Shown: piece after piece, positions 14,801 to 23,576 of the stretch
Position numbering within the stretch: the first letter of the stretch is position 1
How the letters are laid out: the number at the start of each line of letters is the position of its first letter
Virus record (IMG/VR): IMGVR_UViG_3300018424_000247
Span: 1-24,844 of that record
DNA from: a virus
Length of the DNA stretch: 24,844 nt
Direction: 5' to 3' (one strand)
Translations under genes and position numbers: made by a program
Notes under the pieces: generated by a model
Database searches by the model: none
Seen by the model: only the letters and a program-made list of their open reading frames with translations
Told to the model about the DNA's origin: nothing

Positions 14801-15473
14801 ATTTTAATTTTAAAGAGACTACAAACCTGTTGATGCCACTAACAGATCTAACCCAAAACCTTATTATATCACCAGAGACTATTGTTTTACTCCAACCAAT
14901 CAAATTGTCATCACGATATTTACTATTATTTGAAATAGATGGATATTGATTATTACTTAATGATGTGAAAGTCGGAAAATCTGCATAATTTGACTTTTCT
15001 ATATCAATAGAAAGATCGCCTGTTTGATCTGCAAGTATTGTGACAGATTCCAAAACTCCACTAACATCAAGAGTTACAGACCCTTTGTTACCAGTTAACA
15101 TATCAATTGAACCACTATCCACAACATAATTAATAGTTCTTGTTAGGTCTGCAGTTGTAGCTAAAGCAACAATGGTATTATCTATGTTTCCAGCGGGAGC
15201 TGTATCAAATATGATGTTTGCACCAGAAATAGTAAAATCTTTTCCTGGTTTTAATATTTGACCATCAGACATAACTAACAGTTGTTGGTCATTAATAGGT
15301 ACATAAGGTGTACCATCCTTGGTTAAAGCAAATGTAGTTAAGATTCCATCAAATTGGGAACTAATATCATCCAATATTATGTTGGCATACTGGATGGATT
15401 TTGTTGGAATTTCATAGTCAACACCAATCCTATATGGACCCGGTTCATTTAACGTTACTACATAATCAGTCAT
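14796..15473 (-). CDS. Virion structural protein with fibre-type beta domain, 225 aa
   Basis: The segment of residues 27-105 contains YANIILDDISSQFDG, then TFALTKDG, LLVMSDGQILKPGKDFTISG and an IIFDTAPAG motif. This recurs in cyanophage structural and fibre proteins: a small beta domain in which LDD-x-x-x-x-F-D-G, the Q-x-P/K-G-x-D-F-T turn and F-x-x-A-P-x-G are the conserved points. The C-terminal half (from about residue 118) is a different beta-rich piece (SGSIDMLTGNKGSVTL, then ISNNSKYRDDNLIGW), with a basic end. The ATG overlaps the stop of the upstream 110-residue gene in an ATGA arrangement, and AGGAGT lies six bases upstream, so the two genes are translationally coupled. A fibre-base or connector role fits the context but is inferred. 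Confidence 0.82.
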   Translation of the reverse strand: MTDYVVTLNEPGPYRIGVDYEIPTKSIQYANIILDDISSQFDGILTTFALTKDGTPYVPINDQQLLVMSDGQILKPGKDFTISGANIIFDTAPAGNIDNTIVALATTADLTRTINYVVDSGSIDMLTGNKGSVTLDVSGVLESVTILADQTGDLSIDIEKSNYADFPTFTSLSNNQYPSISNNSKYRDDNLIGWSKTIVSGDIIRFWVRSVSGINRFVVSLKLKL

Positions 15474-15802
15474 TGAGATACTCCTGGTGTAACAAGAACA
15501 TTTCCTTGTACTGCTCTAGTTCTATATTCATTGGGAGAAATCAGAATAACATCATAGACATATCTACCACCTTCTATTGATCCAGTAGAAGTATATCCCA
15601 TAGAAACAGTAACTTTGCCGTTTAATCTGTCTGGAAATGATAAAGTCAATGGATATGCAGTAGATGATGATGGATGTTTTCTAATAGAGGAAATTCCAGA
15701 ATACCCCGTTAGGTTTAATGGGGAATTATTACTATTATTAATTGTAAAAGTGGCTTGAAAGTCAACCCCCTGTTCAAGAACTAAGTTTACATTCCTTGCC
15801 AT
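15470..15802 (-). CDS. Small Ig-like/BppU-N-like phage protein, 110 aa
   Basis: The protein reads as a single compact beta-sandwich. It has LEQGVDFQATFTINN at residues 8-22, PLNLTGYSGISSIRK at 28-42, a GRYVYDVILISP strand near 79-90 and a VQGNVLVTPGVSQ end. This order (Q-G-x-D-F, then P-L-N-L-T-G-Y, then Y-V-Y-D, then G-x-V-x-V-x-P) is widespread among short tail proteins of phages and prophages and resembles the N-terminal domain of baseplate upper protein BppU. It may act as an adaptor between the baseplate or tail and a fibre. It is transcribed from a CATAAATA box just upstream, has AAGGGA nine bases before the ATG, and is coupled to the 225-residue gene by a four-base overlap. The family match is by eye. 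Confidence 0.82.
   Translation of the reverse strand: MARNVNLVLEQGVDFQATFTINNSNNSPLNLTGYSGISSIRKHPSSSTAYPLTLSFPDRLNGKVTVSMGYTSTGSIEGGRYVYDVILISPNEYRTRAVQGNVLVTPGVSQ
15480..15485 (-). promoter_or_regulatory. Shine-Dalgarno AGGAGT for the 225-aa gene
   Basis: AGGAGT on the minus strand lies six bases before the ATG at 15473, within the last codons of the 110-residue gene. With the ATGA overlap it supports coupled translation and this start. Confidence 0.7.
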
Positions 15803-15822
15803 TATTAGGATCCCTTTTTAGT

Positions 15823-15830
15823 TATTTATG
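15823..15830 (-). promoter_or_regulatory. Late promoter box CATAAATA before the 110-aa gene
   Basis: NATAAATA form on the minus strand, overlapping the stop codon of the 71-residue gene and 20 bases upstream of the next ATG. The resulting leader would be only about 14 bases, with the AAGGGA ribosome site (15811-15816) close to the transcript 5' end. Confidence 0.6.
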
Positions 15831-16041
15831 AATTAGAATCTAATTTTGAAATTATAAATTTCATCATATCTTTCAATTCACCAACATCTTTTTTTAAATT
15901 TTCAATCTCATCTACTTCTTTCAATTTGGCATTTTTTCTTCTAATATAGGATTCATATTCAGAATCTGAAACATTTACTATTGCTCCAGATTCGGAATCT
16001 CTACATAAAGAACTATTATTTTCTACTGGAAGTAAACCCAT
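15826..16041 (-). CDS. Short coiled-coil protein of the structural cluster, 71 aa
   Basis: Residues 12-32 contain a CRDSESGAIVNVSDSEYESY stretch with the pattern R-D-x-x-S-G-A-I-V-N-x-x-x-x-E-Y. It is followed by charged IRRKNAKLKEVDEIENLKKD and a heptad-like helix to the end (LKKDVGELKDMMKFIISKL), a probable coiled coil of about 30 residues. Small proteins with this layout lie in the structural block of T4-like cyanophages, always annotated as hypothetical as far as I recall. The gene starts two bases after the stop of the DUF4815 gene, so it is probably translated by coupling or read-through of ribosomes; no separate Shine-Dalgarno site is clear. The coiled coil could drive oligomerisation or bind a fibre or chaperone, but no function is known to me. 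Confidence 0.8.
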   Translation of the reverse strand: MGLLPVENNSSLCRDSESGAIVNVSDSEYESYIRRKNAKLKEVDEIENLKKDVGELKDMMKFIISKLDSNS

Positions 16042-16043
16042 AT

Positions 16044-19000
16044 TTAGATTGTAGCAACTGATCTAAAGTCTCGAATTCTTGGAACATATGCAGGATTTGT
16101 ACCAGACATCACTATTTTAATTTGATATCCGTTGAATTGTGGAAGATTCTTTATTGTATATTCATATGTTCTGAAATCACTGCCAAGTGTTGATGGTCCA
16201 ATAAACTTATCAGAGAGTCCATCATTATTTGACGGATTAATAATATTTCCATTGGCATCAAGATTTAGATATCCAGGGAAAAGTTCCCAAAGAGGTTCAG
16301 ACTTAGAATCTGATCTATACAATCTATAAAGAACTCTAATGTCATTTGTATAGTGTCTGTATGCATCAAAAATTACATTGATACTGTCTGCTTGTTTCTC
16401 CAATCTGACAATTTTGCTAAGATATACCGCAGCAGAAGGATCTCCATACATTGTATTGACTCTAAAGTCATTTGAATAATCAGAGATTTTAGAATTAATT
16501 CTATTGTTGATAGTTATAAGATTAACTCTATCCAAGTCAATCATGGGACTTACCTTGGTATTATTTGTGGTAAGATCAACTTCTAGAGTAAATGATTTTG
16601 AAGCAGGAAGTTGACTCAATCTAGAAGTTTCATTTACCTTCGATGCAATAATTCTTGGACTATCAAAAGCATTAGTTTCATTTAGGGAAATTGGTTCAAA
16701 ACCTTGATCTACGAATGATACCAATGAATTAGAATCAACTCCGGAACCACTAGTAGTTCTTACCCTCGCAGAAACAGATGTTCCTGTTGGACTCATCATT
16801 TGAATTTTAGGTAGAATAGAAGTAAATGGAATATTTTGGGTTGCTTTCTGTCCTCTACTGGAAGAAACCAGTGGAATTATATCATAAGATCCACAAGATT
16901 TTTTAGAATCAAAGTACAATTCTGGATATGAATTTGGATTTGCATTAGATCTGTCTGTAGAAGCTACTCCAGTTTCTCCTTCTTGATTAATTTTCAAATA
17001 GTAATAATCTAAATCATTTGGATAAGTGGACTGATCCGTATCAGATAAGATATGAGTTTTATTTATTCTATTCAAAGAAACTCCAGATATTTCATACTTG
17101 TAAACTTTTGTTTTATCAGGGTATGATCCAGAAATACTATTTGCAACGTTTCTTGTAATTCCCGTCAAAGAACTTGTACTTGTAACTATTCCAGTGTACT
17201 TGATTATTTCATCTTCTATTAAAATATAACCAGGATTTAATGTTCCAACAGGAATATTTTCAAAGGTTGTTAAAATTCCAACACTACTTACAACTATAGG
17301 ATCTGTAGAGTTTGGTGATAGTGCGGAATTCAATGTAACTGGTTTTACATCGGGTTCAATTCCACTAATTTTAACATAATCATTTGTGGAATACATTCCA
17401 TGATTACTATGGGAAACTTTGAAGTGTAGTCCGTCTTCAATAACATTGATATATCTGACTTTTGCATTTGGTAATGAGTTTGTACCTCCAGAACCGACAT
17501 AATATATCTCATCAGTAGAATTTTGAATTGGATTTCCAGATACTTTATCAATTACAAGAGCATTAAACGAAGAAATAATTCCAGAAATATTTGGTATGCT
17601 GAGAATTAAATTACTTCCTCTATTGTCTACCTGAGAATAATCCACAGATAGTGCGTCACCATATGCATAACCAGTTCCACCAATAGAAACTGTTGCCGCT
17701 ATTGCGACACCATTCTGAACGCTTAAATCTACTTTGGCACCAGCACCAAATCCTGTCAAAGAAACCAAATCTACATTTGAATATGTCTTAAATCCAGAAG
17801 TAAATCCACTTCCAACAGAAGTGACAACCAGGGTACTTCCAATGCCAACTGATCCAGCCAAACTCTTTAATTTAGAACTAAATTTAGAATTATTATTTTG
17901 AAGAATAGTTATACCTGGAGTTAAATTGGTTTGTTCAGAAGAACTGAAGCTCTTTCCAACACCAACTAGTAGTGATCTGGAAATAGTGTCTATTGGATTT
18001 GACTTTAATGTAGCTATTTGTTTGTTACCAATATCCAAGTCTGGATTATAGAATCTAACAGTGGAAGTTCCTCTATAGAAATCAGCTCTATATAATGTTA
18101 GTTTCAAATCTTCCAATTGACTTGGATCCCAAGTTGCACCATTCTGTGACTTGAATAGAGAACCGAGAAGTGGTTGTTGAGAGACAATTATCTTTTCTGC
18201 CTCTACATTATTAACTGTTGTAATATCCTCCTCTCCCATTCTTGAAATAAAGACAGTGTATTCATCAGAAGCTGAAAGAAGAACAACACAATAAGCTTGA
18301 CCACCTTCACAGTAAACGGGAGATGGGAATGTAAATGTGGTCGGAATAGTTCCATCAGTAGAAACATTAACTTGAGATGGATCCAATATTACTTCACCAA
18401 AAGGTAATATCTCTTGAGTTGGTAAACCAGTCTGCATTGTTCTTATTTGTGCTGTAACTGGTAGATTTTTGGTATCTCTAGTGTTAAAGTACACATCAAC
18501 CTTGGTTAAAAAGACGCCTGGTTCATCAGGGACTTCAAAAGATTGTGCTAATGGGTCAATCCATCTTGTTTGGGTGGTCGATCTATTCCTAAATGTAGTA
18601 TTTGCTCGTATCTCAGTTTTTTCTTCAGTTACAACTCTCTCATCAGTTCTTACACTTCGATCAATTTCGGAATTTCTTATTCTGAGTGTTACTTCTTCTG
18701 TATTGTTTAGGGTTCCAGAAGCAATATATCTAGCGTCTGCGCTACTATCAGTTGCTCCAGATATAGTTGTATTTGATGAACTGGTAGTTAGTGTAAACGT
18801 TTTTGTGCCGGTTTCAAAAGAAGGAGTTGAAGCTAACGATGGATCTGGAATAAAGAATGATCCTATAAGTGTACCAGAAGAATCTGTAATCATTCTGAGA
18901 TTGGAAACCTCTGCAACTGCCCCGCTGGTCTCGCCCTTCAATTGCATTTTAGTAACAATATATCCAAAGAAACCAGAAGCAGATTGTAACTCTAAACTAG

Positions 19001-22000
19001 CAGTGTCTACATTAAGTATAGTGGAAGTACTTGAATATGAAGATGGTAGATTCTCATTAACATTATATGGATTTTCCACAAAGGTTTGAGTTGGAGAATT
19101 ATAAGGTCCATACTTGTGATTTTGTGCCGCTAATCTAAATCTCACTGAAGTATTTCCGTAAGTTCCATTGACAGTTTCGCCTTGAATGAAAGTACCACTC
19201 TTCATTTGGACTTCAACTAATTTTGGAACGATATACTTGTTTATGTCTACGTTATCAAAGAATGCAAATAGTCTGGTTTTTGGTTTCAGTCTTCTTGCAA
19301 CAAATTCTACATTTCTAGAACGCATTGTATGGACAACATCAGTAGAAACAACTCTGTCGCCCAGATTTGTAGTTTCAAATCTTTCACCTACTTTATATTG
19401 TATACCAGTTCTACTTTGATTCTCTGTTGTAAGAGTAGTAACATTTTGGAAATTAGTAAACTGATCTCTAAATGTTGTTCTTGTCGTAACTGGAATTCCT
19501 CTTCCGTGTTGGAAACTTCCCCAACTCTGACTGCTTGAGACTCTTTGGGTTCCAACGTGAATAGAACCCATATTTACTCTATTAGTCTCCTGAACACCAA
19601 CCCAACTGGTTTCCCATGATCCCCAATCAATAGGAGATAGACCGGTATTTGTATCAATAGATAGAGCTCTAATAGTTTGATTATAATTTCCCTCTATATC
19701 AGAAGTTCTCTTTGTTTTTCTTGTTTCTACCCAAGTATCTGTAGCTGGATTTAATTCTATCTGACCAATCCAGTTTACAACAGCAAACGGATTGACATTT
19801 TCAATTCTGGTTGCAAATTTATTTTGTAACCATTGGACATCAGAATATTTTAAACAAACAACATCACCAACTTTGACAGTATTTGGTGTTCCAAGATCTT
19901 TTACAAATCTATAGTCTGCAGTTGGATCAGATACATTCGAAACTCCAACAACAGCTTCAGATCCAAGTAATAAGTCGATGGATGTAGTGTAGTGTTGTGG
20001 TCTTACAACGCCTTCTTTAGTGTCAATACTACATTTGTGTGCAATATCACCTAAGAATCCAGAAGAATTAGATTTGAAGTTATCTACTAAGAATCCAGAT
20101 TTAAATCTATCCAGTCCAGTTCCAGCGTCTCTAATAGTTAGATTTTTAGTTTCACTTTCAAGAAGACTTAATGATGTATAATATTCAACATTTTTTAATC
20201 TATCTTCTATTCTTGTAATATCTTGCATACGATACCTTTTATGTATCGCAAGTCTTACTTCAACATCAGAAGAATCAAACACATATGGTGGAAGGAAAAT
20301 TGTGCAAACTTCTAAAGATGCATCAACAGGATCTGGGAATGATGGTATATCATCTGGAATTCCTTCGCTAATAACAAAGTCTCCAGTCTTCGTTAGATAA
20401 AGCTTGTCTATACGACCGAGATAATAATCATAAGATATATTGACTGGTTTATCTTTTGCTAAAATGAATGACGATGAATTACTAGTAAAATTAAACGATC
20501 TGGCATTAAATTCGAATGGAGAATAAACACTTGTAGCTGGATCGTAAGGTAAAACTCTAGGTCTGAGATCGATTATATCGGAAGTTAAAGTACCTAAGTC
20601 CAAAGAAATTACCCTGTTGGAAAATCTATTGGTATCATAGGAATTTACAACCGTTAATTGTCCTTCATCTGCAGGATCAATGTAGTAATAATTGTATACT
20701 ATTTTTAATTTTTTAGCAGGAGGAGTAATACCGTCTTTTCTTTCTATATAACTATAATTTACAATATCAAGTTCTTGACCAGAATTTATAACAAAATCAT
20801 CTACTATGTTTCTATCTCCTTCAATAATAAGAGAAACATTTGCAGTAATATTTGATTCTAAAAATGTTACCTTTTCATCTAGTGTAAAAGTATTTTCATT
20901 TACATATACAATATCTACCTGGTTTGTTCCATTAGTGGAAACAAGTAGTGCTCTGGCATTACTTGTTTCTCCATAGATTACTTCACCAACAATAGAATTT
21001 AATATATTAGAATTTAAATTGAGGAACTGTAACTTGTAAAGATCTGGTTCATTTTCATCTGTAGATTCAAAAATACCTAAGACCTCGGTAACATCAGGTC
21101 TTTGTAAAGAAATTTTGTCATCTTGAACTCTAGTTCCATATATTTCACTATATGTTAATCCATCATTAAGTGTTGTATTTCCAACACCAGATGATGAATT
21201 TGAAGATCTAACAATATCCAGAACTCCACATCTCTTATGTATTTTTTTCCTTGGAGTTATATTCTGTTTTCTCAGAGTTGCAATTAAAGTAGCATTTCCA
21301 CTGGAAACTGACAAATCAACAAGAGTAACAGTTCTTCCACCAGAAATGGAGAATTGTGAATTCTGAAGAGGTTCAATAACTCCATTGTCATATATTAAAG
21401 TATAATCCTCTTCATCGAATGGTTCTGCAGTTATTGAACTATCAGTTTCAAGAGTAGCAGTAACACTATTTGAAGAAACAGTTACTGCATATGATTTTCT
21501 GAAAACCAAAGAACCCGTTGTTAAATCAACCGAAGCAACATTGTTATGTTCTAACCTCTCATACAAGTATGCTTCTTTAGAGTTTAGTATTTCTGGAACA
21601 ACCTTAAATACCTCATTTGATTCTACAGTTGATGTTGGTAGAGATCCTAGAGAAACATTAGAAATATTTGTTGTTGCTTCAATTTCAACAGACTTTAATG
21701 ACTGATTTACAGTTTTTACTTTATTATAGGTTGGTAAAATATCTCCAGGTTTTGTATATGTAATTATGTCCCCAGTAGAAATTCCAACTCCAAAATTTTT
21801 GTTCGAAGTTGTTATTGTACTCACACCAGCACTACCAGGTGTTATATTGAATCCAGAACTTAATGGAGCAAGGAAAATAGCCTGATTTAAAACAGTGTCT
21901 GCAGTAAACGTCGTTTCGTCTATTGATGTTAATTGCCTTGTATCCGCAATAGAATAATCCCTTGAAGAAATTATAGTTCTTGATACATCAGATCCATTAA

Positions 22001-23570
22001 CTTTGATAGATTCATTTTGAAGAAATTTTCCATTAACTTGATATAGTATTACCTGATTACTATTAGTAACATCCTGGACTATAAATCCAGAAGCCCCACT
22101 ATTATTACCTTCAACAAAACCAGATTTTGATAAAGTTGTTGTTGTATTTAAGTTCAAATATGTATATGTCTGTATATCATACAAAACGGTTTCAAATACA
22201 GATGACTCGTTAGAATAAGCACTATTTTTCAACTTTAAGTCATATACTCTCGCTAAACCTATTTCAATACCAGAAGATGAACCTTGAGATGATGTTCTTT
22301 CTGAGAATAGTTTAACCTGACTTGTTGTTCCGAACCCAACCGTAGTAGTTCCATATACATTGTTAAGTTCTAATTGATTTCCAACATTAACAGTTAGTGA
22401 AGTTCCTTCTACATTTTTTGTTGTTCTTGGTTTATCTAAGTCTAGATTTATAGTGTTTATAGTCTCTATTTCGTATCCTTTAATATAAGCTTTTCCGGGA
22501 GATACTTGAAGGGCTAATAAATCTTCACTAGGAACATTTCCTTGTTTTGTTAAGGTGTTAAAATTATACACTCCATCATTACCAATTCCATTAATCAAAC
22601 TTTCTTTTGCTGTTACTCTAAATGGAGTTACATAGTAATCCCCAGACTCATCATAAGTTCTTCTTGCTAAAACATCAGTTATTAACTTATCTAATTCTAC
22701 TTTTTTGGTAAACTTTTGAAGTATACCATTTTCAACTCTCATCAATTCTACAAAATTTTCATCATTAAAATCATCTAATGATTTTTTAGATAAAACTGCT
22801 GTGATTTTTAATCTATCAGCACCTGGAGCAGCAAAATTAGAGAATCCTCTGGCATTATCATATAAGTCACGATTTTGCGACGAAGCAACAACAACTTCTT
22901 CTTCTAATGTCAATCCAATTCTATATGATGGAAGATTACTATATTGATCAAGTACAATCGTCTGAGAAAAAACTTCTACAAAGAATCCTCTAAGGAAATA
23001 TACTCCATTTTCAATTTTTGCAGCTGAACCAGTTGCAATCGAATCGGAAATTATACAAGTTGCAAATGTAGTATCTACTTTAATACTAGATGCACCATAA
23101 TTTACTGTTTGTAAGGATATTAAATCCTCGCCATCAATAAAAGTTGTGGATGCAAAATCTTCTTCCCCAGAACTTAGATACTTTACATATAGTGTAAAAT
23201 TATTATTTTCCGACTCTAAATTGGTTATATAATTTTCTACTTTAGCGGTAACTCCGCTGGTAGCACCCTTTACCAGTTTACCAACAAAACTACTTAGATA
23301 TAAAGATACATCTACTCCTAAGTGTGTAGGATCTATTTGAACGCAAGTATACTCTGATTCATAAGCAACATTACCTGGAATAACAACAGATCCTTCTTTG
23401 AAAGAAGTTTTTCCAAATTTTTCTATTTGGTCCTGGAGAATAGACTGTAACGTTGTAAGTTCTCTAGCCTGAATAGGAGCACCTGGCTTGAATAATACCC
23501 TTTTATAATTTTTTGTTGAATCAAAATCATCAAAATATGGAGACGTGTTTAGATTGGTATTTTGTGCCAT
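16044..23570 (-). CDS. DUF4815-type virion structural protein, baseplate/tail-associated, 2508 aa
   Basis: The N-terminus (NTSPYFDDFDSTKNYKRVLF, then PGAPIQARELTTLQSILQDQ) is the hallmark of the DUF4815 family of T4-like cyanophages and other large phages. Further family marks are VSPGKAYIKGYEIET near residue 365, a central domain with HKRYRMQDITRIEDRLKNVE near 1120 followed by YTSLSLLESETKNL, and LPVTAQIRTMQTGLPTQEIL with FPSPVYCEGGQAYCVVL near 1740-1800. The C-terminus is NGYQIKIVMSGTNPAYVPRI then RDFRSVATI, where F/Y-Q-I-K-I-V-M and V-P-R-I-x-D are conserved. Between them are many threonine- and serine-rich beta segments, including a glycine-rich GxGY module near residue 1950. The gene follows gp8 by six bases, in the position of T4 genes 9-12, which supports a role at the baseplate rim or as a fibre anchor (inference). 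GGAG lies twelve bases before the ATG. Confidence 0.9.
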   Translation of the reverse strand: MAQNTNLNTSPYFDDFDSTKNYKRVLFKPGAPIQARELTTLQSILQDQIEKFGKTSFKEGSVVIPGNVAYESEYTCVQIDPTHLGVDVSLYLSSFVGKLVKGATSGVTAKVENYITNLESENNNFTLYVKYLSSGEEDFASTTFIDGEDLISLQTVNYGASSIKVDTTFATCIISDSIATGSAAKIENGVYFLRGFFVEVFSQTIVLDQYSNLPSYRIGLTLEEEVVVASSQNRDLYDNARGFSNFAAPGADRLKITAVLSKKSLDDFNDENFVELMRVENGILQKFTKKVELDKLITDVLARRTYDESGDYYVTPFRVTAKESLINGIGNDGVYNFNTLTKQGNVPSEDLLALQVSPGKAYIKGYEIETINTINLDLDKPRTTKNVEGTSLTVNVGNQLELNNVYGTTTVGFGTTSQVKLFSERTSSQGSSSGIEIGLARVYDLKLKNSAYSNESSVFETVLYDIQTYTYLNLNTTTTLSKSGFVEGNNSGASGFIVQDVTNSNQVILYQVNGKFLQNESIKVNGSDVSRTIISSRDYSIADTRQLTSIDETTFTADTVLNQAIFLAPLSSGFNITPGSAGVSTITTSNKNFGVGISTGDIITYTKPGDILPTYNKVKTVNQSLKSVEIEATTNISNVSLGSLPTSTVESNEVFKVVPEILNSKEAYLYERLEHNNVASVDLTTGSLVFRKSYAVTVSSNSVTATLETDSSITAEPFDEEDYTLIYDNGVIEPLQNSQFSISGGRTVTLVDLSVSSGNATLIATLRKQNITPRKKIHKRCGVLDIVRSSNSSSGVGNTTLNDGLTYSEIYGTRVQDDKISLQRPDVTEVLGIFESTDENEPDLYKLQFLNLNSNILNSIVGEVIYGETSNARALLVSTNGTNQVDIVYVNENTFTLDEKVTFLESNITANVSLIIEGDRNIVDDFVINSGQELDIVNYSYIERKDGITPPAKKLKIVYNYYYIDPADEGQLTVVNSYDTNRFSNRVISLDLGTLTSDIIDLRPRVLPYDPATSVYSPFEFNARSFNFTSNSSSFILAKDKPVNISYDYYLGRIDKLYLTKTGDFVISEGIPDDIPSFPDPVDASLEVCTIFLPPYVFDSSDVEVRLAIHKRYRMQDITRIEDRLKNVEYYTSLSLLESETKNLTIRDAGTGLDRFKSGFLVDNFKSNSSGFLGDIAHKCSIDTKEGVVRPQHYTTSIDLLLGSEAVVGVSNVSDPTADYRFVKDLGTPNTVKVGDVVCLKYSDVQWLQNKFATRIENVNPFAVVNWIGQIELNPATDTWVETRKTKRTSDIEGNYNQTIRALSIDTNTGLSPIDWGSWETSWVGVQETNRVNMGSIHVGTQRVSSSQSWGSFQHGRGIPVTTRTTFRDQFTNFQNVTTLTTENQSRTGIQYKVGERFETTNLGDRVVSTDVVHTMRSRNVEFVARRLKPKTRLFAFFDNVDINKYIVPKLVEVQMKSGTFIQGETVNGTYGNTSVRFRLAAQNHKYGPYNSPTQTFVENPYNVNENLPSSYSSTSTILNVDTASLELQSASGFFGYIVTKMQLKGETSGAVAEVSNLRMITDSSGTLIGSFFIPDPSLASTPSFETGTKTFTLTTSSSNTTISGATDSSADARYIASGTLNNTEEVTLRIRNSEIDRSVRTDERVVTEEKTEIRANTTFRNRSTTQTRWIDPLAQSFEVPDEPGVFLTKVDVYFNTRDTKNLPVTAQIRTMQTGLPTQEILPFGEVILDPSQVNVSTDGTIPTTFTFPSPVYCEGGQAYCVVLLSASDEYTVFISRMGEEDITTVNNVEAEKIIVSQQPLLGSLFKSQNGATWDPSQLEDLKLTLYRADFYRGTSTVRFYNPDLDIGNKQIATLKSNPIDTISRSLLVGVGKSFSSSEQTNLTPGITILQNNNSKFSSKLKSLAGSVGIGSTLVVTSVGSGFTSGFKTYSNVDLVSLTGFGAGAKVDLSVQNGVAIAATVSIGGTGYAYGDALSVDYSQVDNRGSNLILSIPNISGIISSFNALVIDKVSGNPIQNSTDEIYYVGSGGTNSLPNAKVRYINVIEDGLHFKVSHSNHGMYSTNDYVKISGIEPDVKPVTLNSALSPNSTDPIVVSSVGILTTFENIPVGTLNPGYILIEDEIIKYTGIVTSTSSLTGITRNVANSISGSYPDKTKVYKYEISGVSLNRINKTHILSDTDQSTYPNDLDYYYLKINQEGETGVASTDRSNANPNSYPELYFDSKKSCGSYDIIPLVSSSRGQKATQNIPFTSILPKIQMMSPTGTSVSARVRTTSGSGVDSNSLVSFVDQGFEPISLNETNAFDSPRIIASKVNETSRLSQLPASKSFTLEVDLTTNNTKVSPMIDLDRVNLITINNRINSKISDYSNDFRVNTMYGDPSAAVYLSKIVRLEKQADSINVIFDAYRHYTNDIRVLYRLYRSDSKSEPLWELFPGYLNLDANGNIINPSNNDGLSDKFIGPSTLGSDFRTYEYTIKNLPQFNGYQIKIVMSGTNPAYVPRIRDFRSVATI

Positions 23571-23576
23571 TTTATC

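Noticed and set aside
17055-17075. AATAAATA late-promoter-like box inside the DUF4815 gene
   Set aside because: It lies mid-gene, about 1 kb upstream of the next start. Several such matches are expected by chance in AT-rich DNA of this length.
18469-19538. Plus-strand open frames at 18469-19089, 19186-19419 and 19329-19538
   Set aside because: They are opposite the DUF4815 gene, whose frame here shows conserved family motifs. No initiation signal supports them.
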